Both the position numbers and the translations under genes were made by a program. A DNA stretch of 64,000 nucleotides from Acholeplasmataceae bacterium UBA5769. GTDB lineage: Bacteria > Bacillota_I > Bacilli_A > Acholeplasmatales > Acholeplasmataceae. This document shows positions 55,813 to 64,000 of this stretch, piece by piece. The notes beneath the pieces are model-generated. The model made no database searches, was not told the DNA's origin, and was given only the letters and a program-made list of their open reading frames with translations. Positions within the stretch are counted from its first letter, which is position 1, and the number at the start of each line of letters is the position of its first letter. Where the stretch lies: assembly GCA_002418725.1 (NCBI GenBank), contig DIER01000017.1, positions 1-64,000 of the forward strand, given 5' to 3'.

Positions 55813-56903
55813 CAAAAAAAGAACTAAAGGTATATCTTAAGACAAAAGCGAGTGAAATCGAGGTTAAAGATTTTTCACAAACGATTCTAGAACGGGCAAA
55901 AAGCTTACCACGTACGCACATGGAATCTATCGAAGAACCAAGAAGAAGCCTTCGCTTAAAACCCATATTGACTTCGTTCTTACTCTTAACCACAACCGTC
56001 TTCGCACTGTTCTTATTTTTAGGTGAAGAAGATATACCACCAGTCATTGAAACACCTGTTTTAGAAAATATGGAATCGGTGGTTGCGTTATCTGCAGTTC
56101 AAACCACATCGTTGATCCATATTTTAGAAACAGAATTAGCCGCTGAAACAGCTATACCGCTTCGCTTTGGACCGATAGAACGTAATAATCGCATTCAAGA
56201 CGAACTCAATGATGTTGCAAAATACCTTGAAACCATCGAAAAACTTTATGCAAGTAATGAAAACTTTGAGGTTGTTGATGAAGCAAAATCATCCAATGGT
56301 TTTGCAAGACGTATGCGTTTTAGAACCAAAGACCTTTTAGAACAAGAAGCACAATATGAAATGATGTATAATCAAACATTCAACCAAGCGACGAACCGTT
56401 TCCAGGTAGCTGGACAAGTTAAGGTTGGCGAAAAGTCTTATCCGTTTACCGTTGAAGGTCAAAAAGGTGAACGTGGTATTGTCATGACAGCAAAAAAAGA
56501 TGATGCAAACTTTGTCATCCTCGAATACATGGAAGTAGATGGTGTTCATTATTATACGGTTGAGCTTATTAAACAAGATCAATCCATTCAAAAGGTCAGT
56601 ATTGAACTTACTGAAACAGAAGGGATTAAACAAGCAACACTCTCTTTCATTTCAGGAACATCCACAGGAACGTATGTCTTTTCCATCGAAGTTGAAGATT
56701 TAAAGAAAATTATCTTGATTCACTACACCATCGATTTTGATGGTGACATTGAAGAAGGCGACATTACCATTCGGATTTTAGCACTTCCACAATCGACCAT
56801 TTATTCGATCATCGTGAAACCAGAAGGTAGAATTCCGTTTAGTATAACCAGAGCAAGATTCAATACCACACAGGGCATGCACCCACAATTGACCATAATT
56901 TAA
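55809..56903 (+). CDS. single-pass membrane protein, probable anti-sigma factor
   Basis: 364 residues. About 50 cytoplasmic residues (MTKKELKVYLKTKASEIEVKDFSQTI...) are followed by one membrane helix (about 52-74, PILTSFLLLTTTVFALFLFL) and a 290-residue outside domain that looks mostly beta in its second half (repeated VEGQKGERG, FVILEYMEVDGVHYYTVEL, GTSTGTYVFSIEVEDL). There are no Cys, so it is not a zinc-binding anti-sigma. I do not recognise a named family. The anti-sigma role is inferred from topology and the overlap with the sigma gene. Confidence 0.6.
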   Translation: MTKKELKVYLKTKASEIEVKDFSQTILERAKSLPRTHMESIEEPRRSLRLKPILTSFLLLTTTVFALFLFLGEEDIPPVIETPVLENMESVVALSAVQTTSLIHILETELAAETAIPLRFGPIERNNRIQDELNDVAKYLETIEKLYASNENFEVVDEAKSSNGFARRMRFRTKDLLEQEAQYEMMYNQTFNQATNRFQVAGQVKVGEKSYPFTVEGQKGERGIVMTAKKDDANFVILEYMEVDGVHYYTVELIKQDQSIQKVSIELTETEGIKQATLSFISGTSTGTYVFSIEVEDLKKIILIHYTIDFDGDIEEGDITIRILALPQSTIYSIIVKPEGRIPFSITRARFNTTQGMHPQLTII

Positions 56904-56965
56904 CGATTCAACCAATAAAATAACAGAAGCCACTGTATATAAGGTGAAAAGGAGGTTACAAACCT

Positions 56966-58045
56966 ATGAAATCAATGAAATGGATATTTAGTTTTATCTT
57001 TATTCTTGGAGGTTTATTTATTCTAGCCTCATGTGCACAACCTGTCAGTGCACAAGATGATACCTACATTACTGTAGACATTAACCCAAGCGTGGAATTA
57101 ATTGTCAACCGTAAAGAAATTGTGATTTATGCAAATCCGCTCAATGAAGACGGAGAAGTTCTCCTCGCGGAACTTGAACTCGTCGGATTACCTTTGGATG
57201 AGGCATTAGATTTAGTGATTCAAACTGCGATCGAACTCGGATATATCGATATCGATGCAGAAGAAACGTTTGTTTCTATCTCAGCTATTTCCAAAAACAG
57301 TGAAATGGGCGAAAAGATGAGAGAACGTGCAAAAGAACACATCAATAACGCATTTAAGAACCGTGCGATGATGGGTCGCGCAGAAGATAAAGGTTTCACC
57401 CCAGAATTTGTTGCTGAAGCCGAATCTTATGGTGTCACACCTGGTTTCCTCTTCTTAGCAAAAACAGCACTGATTGTTGATGACGAGTTAACCTTAGAAA
57501 CAGCATTAACGATGTCAGTTGAAGAACTACAAGCCATTCTTAAAGATGCGAAACAAGACATGAGAGAAGTTGCTCAAGCATTAAAAGATGAATTCTTGGC
57601 AGCACGTCAAGCACTTAAAGATCTTTATATGCCTCAATTTGAAGCATTTGAAGCTGAAATAGCCGCTAAAGAAGCTGAACTTCTTGTTTTACAAGAACAA
57701 TTAGCAGCAAAACAAGCTGAATTAGTTGAAGCACTTGAAGAAAATAAAGCAACGATTGAAGCTGAAATTCAAGTAATTGAAGCAGATATCACCGTTCTTG
57801 AAAGTGAAATTGCAGCGATTAACGTTGAATTTGCAGCCGTGAGAGCAGAATTTGTTACTGCACTTCACGCACTTCGTGATGAATTCCATGCGCAAACCGC
57901 AGCTTTAAGAGAACAAATTCGCAACTTGGTCCAAAGTCGTAGACAAATGCACCAAGAAAGAGTCAATCAGTTTTTTGAAGCACGTGAAGCTATGTTTGAA
58001 CAAATGAAAGAACGCATCGAAAACTGGCAAAAGAATCGCCCATAA
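56966..58045 (+). CDS. RsgI-like domain lipoprotein with coiled-coil C-terminus
   Basis: 359 residues. Lipoprotein signal LASC (Cys23). Residues 33-90 (TYITVDINPSVELIVNRKEIVIYANPLNEDG) match the outside domain of anti-sigma-I RsgI proteins, including Asn40-Pro41, the bond reported to self-cleave in that family. From about residue 190 to the end it is a long charged coiled coil (EAEIAAKEAELLVLQEQL, KATIEAEIQVIEADITVLE). The cytoplasmic anti-sigma helix and membrane pass of normal RsgI are absent, so the parts appear split over this and the previous gene. GGAGG lies before the start; a terminator follows. Confidence 0.7.
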   Translation: MKSMKWIFSFIFILGGLFILASCAQPVSAQDDTYITVDINPSVELIVNRKEIVIYANPLNEDGEVLLAELELVGLPLDEALDLVIQTAIELGYIDIDAEETFVSISAISKNSEMGEKMRERAKEHINNAFKNRAMMGRAEDKGFTPEFVAEAESYGVTPGFLFLAKTALIVDDELTLETALTMSVEELQAILKDAKQDMREVAQALKDEFLAARQALKDLYMPQFEAFEAEIAAKEAELLVLQEQLAAKQAELVEALEENKATIEAEIQVIEADITVLESEIAAINVEFAAVRAEFVTALHALRDEFHAQTAALREQIRNLVQSRRQMHQERVNQFFEAREAMFEQMKERIENWQKNRP

Positions 58046-58062
58046 TCCCCCCTTATGGGAAT

Positions 58063-58098
58063 CAAAAAAGACGAAAGTTAATCGCTTTCGTCTTTTGT
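58063..58098. terminator. bidirectional terminator after the sigma operon
   Basis: AAAAGACGAAAG (58066-58077) pairs with CTTTCGTCTTTT (58085-58096) around 7 bases, between converging genes. Confidence 0.9.
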
Positions 58099-58632
58099 TT
58101 TATAAATCATCAGCATATATGGTGGATTTTTCTCTTCGTGGATAAATCTTGATTCGGTGATGTGAAAAAGATGAGGATTTAACGTTTTGATCCAGTCTTG
58201 TATCGCTTTATCTTCACGCCTGCCCTCTTCATGTCCAGGGTAGACAACCAGTTGAATGAACCCCTCTTTTTTCAGCAGTGGCAAAAGGGTATGTAAAGTA
58301 TTTAAGGTGGTTTCCGTTTTTGTTGTAATGGATTTATCGCCTTGGGGCAGATAACCTAAATTGAAGATGACACCTTTAAATGATTGAACGTAGTCTAAGA
58401 TGTTTTCATGGCTATCACATATGAGATGAACGTGGGTCAGATGACCCACTTTTTGTTTGGTTTTTTCAAGGGCTTTTTCTTGAATATCAAAGGCATAAAC
58501 TTCCTTTGCAAGGGAAGATAAAAAGAGGGTATCATGTCCATTTCCCATCGTCATATCAACCATGATATCTTCAGGGCTAACAAGCGATGTTAAGATGGCA
58601 TGGGCTTGTTCAAGAAGCACGTTCTTTTTCAT
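58078..58632 (-). CDS. mnmM: tRNA 5-(aminomethyl)uridine methyltransferase-type rRNA_methylase family (YtqB)
   Basis: 184 residues. The start at 58632 follows GGAGATTATC and gives MKKNVLLEQAHAILTSL; a longer frame overlaps the radical SAM gene and is not conserved. The SAM motif DMTMGNGHDTLFLSSLA and FNLGYLPQGDKSITTK are hallmarks of the YtqB/MnmM family, which finishes mnm5 modification of wobble uridine in tRNA. It overlaps the 3' end of the upstream ytqA-like gene by 23 bases. The same gene pair is adjacent in Bacillus. Confidence 0.85.
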   Translation of the reverse strand: MKKNVLLEQAHAILTSLVSPEDIMVDMTMGNGHDTLFLSSLAKEVYAFDIQEKALEKTKQKVGHLTHVHLICDSHENILDYVQSFKGVIFNLGYLPQGDKSITTKTETTLNTLHTLLPLLKKEGFIQLVVYPGHEEGRREDKAIQDWIKTLNPHLFHITESRFIHEEKNPPYMLMIYKTKDESD

Positions 58633-59554
58633 GATAATCTCCTTGCCACAAATTGAGTTTGCGCATTTTTTTATCGATTTCATTGGTGACCACAAATTTT
58701 CTTTTTGTCCAATGAGGCGCGATGAGCATATCGTGTGGTGCATCTCCGGTAAGCCGATGGATGATGATATCTTTTCTTAACCAACCGATTTGATCCACGG
58801 TGACATCCACATACTCTTCTAAGGTCATCAGTTTCCAGGGATTCTTTTTATATTGGTAGCCCATTTTTGTTTTTTCCATTAAGTGCAGCATATGAATTTT
58901 AATCCCTTGAATATCGAGTGCGTTTAAATGTTTAACAGTTTCAATCATCATCTCTTTGGTTTCAAAGGGAAGCCCATTGATGATATGTACAACCACTTCA
59001 ATGTTTTTCTCTCTTAAACGTTTGACGGCATCATCAAAACAGGCTAATGTGTGCGCCCTATTGATTAAATTGGATGTTTCTTCATGAATGGTCTGTAGCC
59101 CAAGTTCAATTTGTACAGGCATTCTGGTATTTAGTTCACCAAGATAGTCAACCACATCATCTGGAAGCACATCAGGTCTTGTGCCAATGGATAACATCAC
59201 GATGTTGGGATCCAGGGTGATGGCTTCTTCATAAAGTTTTTTAAGGCGATCTAAGGGAGCGTGTGTATTGGTGTTGGCTTGAAAATAAGCAATATAGTGG
59301 CCACTTTCCCATTTTTGGTGCATTTTTTGTTTGATTTTCTCGAATTGCACGGGTAATGGATCTAATTTATAACCAGCAAAATCACCACTTCCCATAAATG
59401 AACAAAAAGTACACCCACCGGTTGCAACTGTCCCGTCAATGTTTGGACAAGTGAAGCCACCGTTGAGTGAAATTTTAAAAACCTTCTTTTCATATTTTTG
59501 AAGGTAGTAGTTATGAAGGGTATTATAGTGCTTTTCGTGATTCATTAAATTCAT
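58610..59554 (-). CDS. TIGR01212-type radical SAM protein (YtqA)
   Basis: 314 residues from the ATG at 59554, which has GGTG upstream. An ATG at 59572 would add six residues, and a third lies nine bases inside. The cluster-binding segment is GGFTCPNIDGTVATGGCTFCS. The blocks YFQANTNTHAPLDRLKKLYEEA, LSIGTRPDVL, ELGLQTIHEETSNLINRAH and HIINGLPFETKEMM are typical of the YtqA branch of the radical SAM superfamily. It is likely a tRNA-modifying enzyme partner of MnmM, since the genes overlap; the reaction itself is not proven here. Confidence 0.87.
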   Translation of the reverse strand: MNLMNHEKHYNTLHNYYLQKYEKKVFKISLNGGFTCPNIDGTVATGGCTFCSFMGSGDFAGYKLDPLPVQFEKIKQKMHQKWESGHYIAYFQANTNTHAPLDRLKKLYEEAITLDPNIVMLSIGTRPDVLPDDVVDYLGELNTRMPVQIELGLQTIHEETSNLINRAHTLACFDDAVKRLREKNIEVVVHIINGLPFETKEMMIETVKHLNALDIQGIKIHMLHLMEKTKMGYQYKKNPWKLMTLEEYVDVTVDQIGWLRKDIIIHRLTGDAPHDMLIAPHWTKRKFVVTNEIDKKMRKLNLWQGDYHEKERAS

Positions 59555-59623
59555 GTTTTTCACCACATTCATTTTATCATAGAATATTTATTATGATATA
59601 ATAAGATGCAAGGAGTTGAAGGT

Positions 59624-60403
59624 ATGTTCAAGAGACTAACAACAAGTTTAACTAAACCTCCGCAAGCGGTTTTTTTTATGAAGGATTCATGGGGAAAGGT
59701 CATCTTATACCTTCTTTTTATTCCCCTGTTTTTGATGATTCCCTCATGGCTAAAAGGAATAGCAAATCCCGGCATGACACTTAGCCGTTATGAACTTATG
59801 GTTCAATCCATCACGCAAGGCATCATCTTAGAAGATACAAAGATTACAGAAGGCGTTTTAGAAACCAATGAAGAAGCAAAAACTGTCTTCGAATATTTTC
59901 AAATCAATATTGGGACTTATACACCCACACAAGATAAAATTCATTTTGTTTTTTTACCACAAGATCTCGCTATATACGTATCAGACATTGAAATTCAACG
60001 AACATCCTATCAGTCTATAGGATTAGAAAATTATGATTTTAGTGATCGATCTCAAGAAAACATTCGCATGCTTGCTACAGGAATTAAAGCATTTTACAAT
60101 CAAACTTCGCTTTTTGAAACAGCAGAAGCTTTTGTAGCTTATGCAAGTGGTTTATTTGATCTGCTTTTTTATGCCCTTTTGATGTCATTTTTTGTAATGA
60201 TGTTTACCAGACATTTGCCCCTTCCATTTGGCATGCGATTCAAACTATCGATTTATCTTTCAACCATCTATGTGGTGGTTGAACTGGTGGCTGTTCTGTT
60301 TAACAGCCCAGGTATTTCCTATTTGGTCATTCCACTTTTGTATGTCTGGCATTTTTGGGCATATCGTTCAATCAAGATTGTTGATAAGGGGTTAACTGTA
60401 TGA
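59624..60403 (+). CDS. DUF1189 family membrane protein
   Basis: 259 residues. The start at 59624 follows AAGGAGTTGAAGG; the ATG 18 bases earlier lies before that site. N-terminal cytoplasmic part FKRLTTSLTKPPQAVFFMK, a membrane helix, an outside domain (about 55-175), and three further membrane helices near the end (LLFYALLMSFFVMMF, TIYVVVELVAVLF, YLVIPLLYVWHFW). This topology is that of DUF1189 proteins, whose function is unknown. Its stop overlaps the start of polC (ATGA). Confidence 0.75.
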   Translation: MFKRLTTSLTKPPQAVFFMKDSWGKVILYLLFIPLFLMIPSWLKGIANPGMTLSRYELMVQSITQGIILEDTKITEGVLETNEEAKTVFEYFQINIGTYTPTQDKIHFVFLPQDLAIYVSDIEIQRTSYQSIGLENYDFSDRSQENIRMLATGIKAFYNQTSLFETAEAFVAYASGLFDLLFYALLMSFFVMMFTRHLPLPFGMRFKLSIYLSTIYVVVELVAVLFNSPGISYLVIPLLYVWHFWAYRSIKIVDKGLTV

Positions 60404-63400
60404 AAAAGGATAAATTTCAACTCTTTTTAGAACAATCAAAATTCCAACATCCTGTACTCAATCAAGCACATTTATCGTCTGTTACGATCAACACAACAGC
60501 CAAATCATGGCAGTTTCATGTGACTTTAGGACAAGTCATAGAGCCTGACGTTCTTTTACCATTTCTACAGACCTTAAAAAGTTATTTTTATGTCCCCAGA
60601 ATTTTATCAGGGGTCGATGTTTCTCTCACCTACACATCTTTGGATGACTTTGAACAATATGCGCTAGCTTATTTTGATTATGCAGTGATTGAACTTGCAA
60701 AAGAAAAAGCGCGTTTTTTGGTGCTAAAAAACTTTAAAACACACTATGAGAATAACGCGTTTATCGTTCAAATCGATCAAGATAGTACGTATGTTAGCGA
60801 ATATTTTGTTGATTTGAAAAGCGTATTTAAACGTTTTGGTTTTGATGTAGTCATCAAACATGAAATCATGGTGTCCTTAACGCCTGTTTCAAAGATGATA
60901 GAATCCTCTATCGTTGAACAAGAGAAAGTCATGGAACAAAAAGTGGTTTATGCGAAACAAGCAACCAACAAACAAGCTGCTAGAAAGACTTTTTCGAGAA
61001 AATCATCCGCACAAGCGGTTCCGATTAGAGAAATTCCTATCGATCAATATCGTCTAGATCAATACAAAAATGAAAAAGGTGATGTCCTTTTCTTAATAGA
61101 AGGTGTCATTTCTAAGTTGGAGTTAAAACAGCTGACAACCACACAACTCCTAACCTTTGTTTTAGGCGATGATGATGACGCGATTTATATCAAACGTTTT
61201 GTTAAATCTGATAAGGATAGAGAACTTGCCGATTCACTGCATGATGGCGATGCCATCCAGGTAGAAGGAAGAGCTAATTTTGATGCATTCCAAAAGGATG
61301 TCGTTTTGTTTGCAGATGCGATTCATTTTATTGAAAAAAACAAAAAAGAAGAACGCATGGATCGTGCAAAAGAAAAACGTATTGAGTTTCATGTCCATAC
61401 CAAAATGTCAAACATGGATGCCGTTACCGATGTCTTTGAATACGTTGATCAAGCCATCAAATGGGGACATGAAGCTATCGCGTTCACCGATCATAATGGT
61501 CTTTATGCGTATCCAGATATTTTTAAAGCAACCAAAGGAAAAGATATTAAACCCATTTATGGTGTCGAACTTGATTTTGTCGATGACACCAGTTTTAGAA
61601 TCACATCCGAAACGTCGGATCAACGCTTTTTAAAAGATTTAACTTATGTTGTTTTTGATATTGAAACCACAGGGCTATCGAGCACTAGAGATAAGATTAT
61701 TGAAATAGCTGCAGTTAAAATAGAGTCAGGCGCTATTACCGATCGTTACCAATCTTTCATTAACCCCGGAGAAGCATTATCCCATTTTACAACCGAATTA
61801 ACCGACATCACCGATGAAATGTTAGCACCAGCTCCGTTTATTGATGAAGAATTGCCACGCTTTTTAGCGTTTGCTAAAGACGCGGTGTTGGTCGCACATA
61901 ATGCCTTATTCGATATCGGCCATATCAGAGAAAATGCCAACCGTTTAAATCTTTCTTTTGACAATCTCATGGTCATAGATACCTTAAGCTTAGCACGCTA
62001 CTTTTATAATCAAGATTTAAAGCGTTACAATTTAAAAGCGCTCGCTAAATTTTTCAAGGTGAAACAAGAACAGCACCACAGAGCTGAAGATGATGCGTTT
62101 GTGACCGCACAAATATGGCTTTTAATGATGACCGATTTATTATCTAAAGGGATCAAGCAGTTTTATCAAATCAATGAGACCATTGATGAAAAAGAATCTT
62201 GGAAGCATATCATGCCTTACCATGTCATGGTGCTTGCTAAAACCCAAGAAGGGTATAAAAACTTATTTAAAGTGATCAGTGATGCACTCACCACTCATTT
62301 TTATGGTGGACCTCGCACGTTAAAATCGGTCTTAGAGATGCATCGTGAAGGACTTTTAGTTGGTAGTGGCTGTTCCAATGGAGACGTTTTTGAAACTGCA
62401 TTAAACCGCAGTGATGAGGAATTAAAACAAACCATTGGGTATTATGACTATATTGAAGTACAACCTCCTCAAGCTTATAAGCATTTAAAAGAAGGTTTAG
62501 GTGTTCACGGTGAAGAAATCATTGAAGCGGTGATTGCGAAAATCGTACGCTATGCCAAAGAACAACAAAAGATTGTCATCGCATCTGGAGATGTCCACTA
62601 TTTAGAGAAGAAAGATGTTTTATACCGTGAAATTTATATCAGAACACCGCTGGTTGGTGGGGGAATCCATGATTTGGCGCGTTATCAAACCATGCCAGAA
62701 CAATACCTTTTAACCACCGATGAAATGATGAAGTCCATGTCTTTTTTAGGTAAAGACCTTGCGCATGAAATTGTCGTTAAAAATACACATCAATTAAACG
62801 ACATGATTGATAAAATTCAAGCATTCCCCAAACAACTCTATTCCCTTCCTGACGATGCCTTTAAGGATTTGTTAGGTATTGATAGTATTGCCGATGAAGT
62901 GAAAAGACTTGTCTACGATAAGACACAATATTTATATGGATCAACCCCACATCAACTTGTTTTAGATCGCGTCACACGCGAACTAAAAAACATCATTGAT
63001 AACGGGTTCGCACCAAACTATTATATTTCCCATCTACTCGTTAAAAAATCTTTAGAAGATGGCTATTTGGTCGGTTCACGTGGTTCTGTTGGGTCTTCGC
63101 TTGTAGCTACCCTTTTAGATATCACAGAAGTTAACCCATTAAAACCACATTACCGTTGTCCTAAAGGTGATTTTACCGTCTTTCATTTAACGGAAGAAGA
63201 GATCATACATTATCACTTAACCGCAGAACAAAAAGAATTCCAAAGTGCGATGAAAGGCATTCAATCAGGTTACGATTTACCCACCAAAACATGTCCTGTT
63301 TGTGGTGCGAAATTGATTAAAGATGGCCATGATATTCCCTTTGAAACATTCTTAGGTTTTGATGGAGATAAGGTTCCTGATATCGATCTTAACTTCTCAG

Positions 63401-64000
63401 GAGACTACCAGTCAACCGCCCATGCTTATGTTCGCGAATTGATTGGTGAAGATCATACCTTTAGAGCAGGAACGATTCAAACGGTCGCAGAACGCAACGC
63501 CTATGGGTATGTGAAAGGCTATCTTGAAGATAAAAATATTCAAGTGAGAAGTGCCCAAATTGAACGACTTGCCAAAAAGATTGAAGGTGTCAAACGCTCA
63601 ACCGGTCAACATCCCGGTGGGATTGTGGTCGTGCCTAAATCGAAAACGATTTTTGATGTTACCCCCATTCAATTTCCAGCAGATGATGTCAATGCGGAGT
63701 GGAAAACAACCCACTTTGATTACCATTCATTCGAATCCAACTTATTAAAACTTGATATTTTAGGACATGATGATCCCACATTGATTAAGTTTTTAATGGA
63801 CTATGTTGAAAAGCACCCCAAAGATTTTCCATTTGATCGTGCTCAAGATATTCCACTAGATGACCCCAAGGTTTATGAACTCTTTAGTGGCACAAAGATC
63901 ATTGGCGTTAAAGAGCATGAAATCATGAGTGAAGTCGCATCTTATGCGATCCCAGAGTTTGGTACACCATTTACCAGACAAATGCTTGTCGATACAAAAC
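60400..64000 (+). CDS. polC: DNA polymerase III alpha subunit, PolC type, 5' part
   Basis: The frame is open to the end of the window: 1200 codons of about 1430-1450 expected. It is the replicative polymerase of low-GC Gram-positives, with built-in proofreading. Domain order: N-terminal domain, OB fold (about 205-325), PHP domain start (HVHTKMSNMDAVTDVFEY, FTDHNGLYAYPD), 3'-5' exonuclease inserted in PHP (FDIETTG, Asp420 and Glu422; HNALFDIGH), rest of PHP, then the polymerase core with GSRGSVGSSLVATLLDITEVNPL, a Cys pair (CPVCG) and the active-site block GDKVPDIDLNFSG. The start overlaps the DUF1189 gene by 4 bases. Confidence 0.97.
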   Translation, partial: MKKDKFQLFLEQSKFQHPVLNQAHLSSVTINTTAKSWQFHVTLGQVIEPDVLLPFLQTLKSYFYVPRILSGVDVSLTYTSLDDFEQYALAYFDYAVIELAKEKARFLVLKNFKTHYENNAFIVQIDQDSTYVSEYFVDLKSVFKRFGFDVVIKHEIMVSLTPVSKMIESSIVEQEKVMEQKVVYAKQATNKQAARKTFSRKSSAQAVPIREIPIDQYRLDQYKNEKGDVLFLIEGVISKLELKQLTTTQLLTFVLGDDDDAIYIKRFVKSDKDRELADSLHDGDAIQVEGRANFDAFQKDVVLFADAIHFIEKNKKEERMDRAKEKRIEFHVHTKMSNMDAVTDVFEYVDQAIKWGHEAIAFTDHNGLYAYPDIFKATKGKDIKPIYGVELDFVDDTSFRITSETSDQRFLKDLTYVVFDIETTGLSSTRDKIIEIAAVKIESGAITDRYQSFINPGEALSHFTTELTDITDEMLAPAPFIDEELPRFLAFAKDAVLVAHNALFDIGHIRENANRLNLSFDNLMVIDTLSLARYFYNQDLKRYNLKALAKFFKVKQEQHHRAEDDAFVTAQIWLLMMTDLLSKGIKQFYQINETIDEKESWKHIMPYHVMVLAKTQEGYKNLFKVISDALTTHFYGGPRTLKSVLEMHREGLLVGSGCSNGDVFETALNRSDEELKQTIGYYDYIEVQPPQAYKHLKEGLGVHGEEIIEAVIAKIVRYAKEQQKIVIASGDVHYLEKKDVLYREIYIRTPLVGGGIHDLARYQTMPEQYLLTTDEMMKSMSFLGKDLAHEIVVKNTHQLNDMIDKIQAFPKQLYSLPDDAFKDLLGIDSIADEVKRLVYDKTQYLYGSTPHQLVLDRVTRELKNIIDNGFAPNYYISHLLVKKSLEDGYLVGSRGSVGSSLVATLLDITEVNPLKPHYRCPKGDFTVFHLTEEEIIHYHLTAEQKEFQSAMKGIQSGYDLPTKTCPVCGAKLIKDGHDIPFETFLGFDGDKVPDIDLNFSGDYQSTAHAYVRELIGEDHTFRAGTIQTVAERNAYGYVKGYLEDKNIQVRSAQIERLAKKIEGVKRSTGQHPGGIVVVPKSKTIFDVTPIQFPADDVNAEWKTTHFDYHSFESNLLKLDILGHDDPTLIKFLMDYVEKHPKDFPFDRAQDIPLDDPKVYELFSGTKIIGVKEHEIMSEVASYAIPEFGTPFTRQMLVDTK

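Noticed and set aside
59569..59775. Short minus-strand frame covering the divergent promoter region of the DUF1189 gene.
   Set aside because: It overlaps the start of DUF1189 and has no family features; it is a shadow frame.
61280..61633. Plus-strand frame of 117 codons near the end of the window.
   Set aside because: It is an off-frame shadow of polC, whose frame is open from 60400 to the window edge.
1..64000. Mobile elements, CRISPR arrays, prophage, tRNA and rRNA genes, and UGA read as Trp.
   Set aside because: None was seen. No direct-repeat arrays, transposases or cloverleaf-type sequences were recognised by eye, and UGA ends many intact genes.

Overview
The window reads as part of the chromosome of an anaerobic, fermentative, low-GC Gram-positive-type bacterium. 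UGA is used as a stop (for example at the end of the hydrogenase, permease and methyltransferase genes) and TGG for Trp, so this is genetic code 11, not the Mycoplasma code 4. A PolC-type polymerase, ytqA/ytqB-like and pgpA-like genes, many lipoproteins, strong Shine-Dalgarno sites and clear Rho-independent terminators point to Bacillota or the Acholeplasma/Izemoplasma side of Tenericutes. The exact lineage is an inference. I saw no tRNA, rRNA, CRISPR array, insertion sequence or prophage, and no gene-free stretch above 300 bases.

Positions 1-4000 hold the end of an NADH-linked [FeFe]-hydrogenase operon (beta subunit fragment, catalytic subunit) that runs into a substrate-binding lipoprotein and an ABC permease. 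A strong isolated promoter then makes a candidate small RNA (about 4136-4217). Positions 4267-19002 are mostly housekeeping and accessory enzymes: two esterases, aldo-keto reductase, DUF554 and DUF1801 proteins, methyltransferase, SDR, a U32 RNA-modification-type protein, a glycosyltransferase, a CDGSH protein, a PI-PLC-like protein, PgpA, a hybrid histidine kinase, MsrB and an HSL-type hydrolase. Positions 19255-22900 form a branched-chain amino acid dehydrogenase plus four-subunit 2-oxoacid:ferredoxin oxidoreductase operon. Its reduced ferredoxin could feed the hydrogenase. A GPH-type sugar symporter, a chromate transporter pair with GDPD, and a 5'-nucleotidase lipoprotein follow.

Positions 28484-52287 are the centrepiece: an alpha-glucan utilisation and storage locus. 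Outside the cell there is a membrane-anchored pullulanase, an alpha-amylase lipoprotein, a MalE-like binding lipoprotein and a small lipoprotein of unknown function. MalF/MalG import maltodextrins, but no ATPase gene is present. Inside there are glycogen phosphorylase, two GH13 hydrolases, a cytosolic pullulanase, a branching enzyme, an oligo-1,6-glucosidase-type enzyme and 4-alpha-glucanotransferase, with a LacI-family regulator and several LacI/cre-type palindromes in the promoters. Branching enzyme occurs without GlgC or GlgA in the window. A cytosolic GH5 beta-glucanase ends the locus.

Positions 52465-64000 hold acyl carrier protein, LeuRS, an ECF sigma factor operon (sigma factor, membrane protein, and a lipoprotein with an RsgI-like Asp-Ile-Asn-Pro-Ser domain and a long coiled coil), an mnmM/ytqA pair, a DUF1189 protein and the first 1200 codons of polC, cut by the window edge. 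The most unusual items are the split RsgI-like sigma system, the Cys-to-Ser change in the hydrogenase L1 motif, the small RNA, and the perfect palindromes between the divergent glucan operons.
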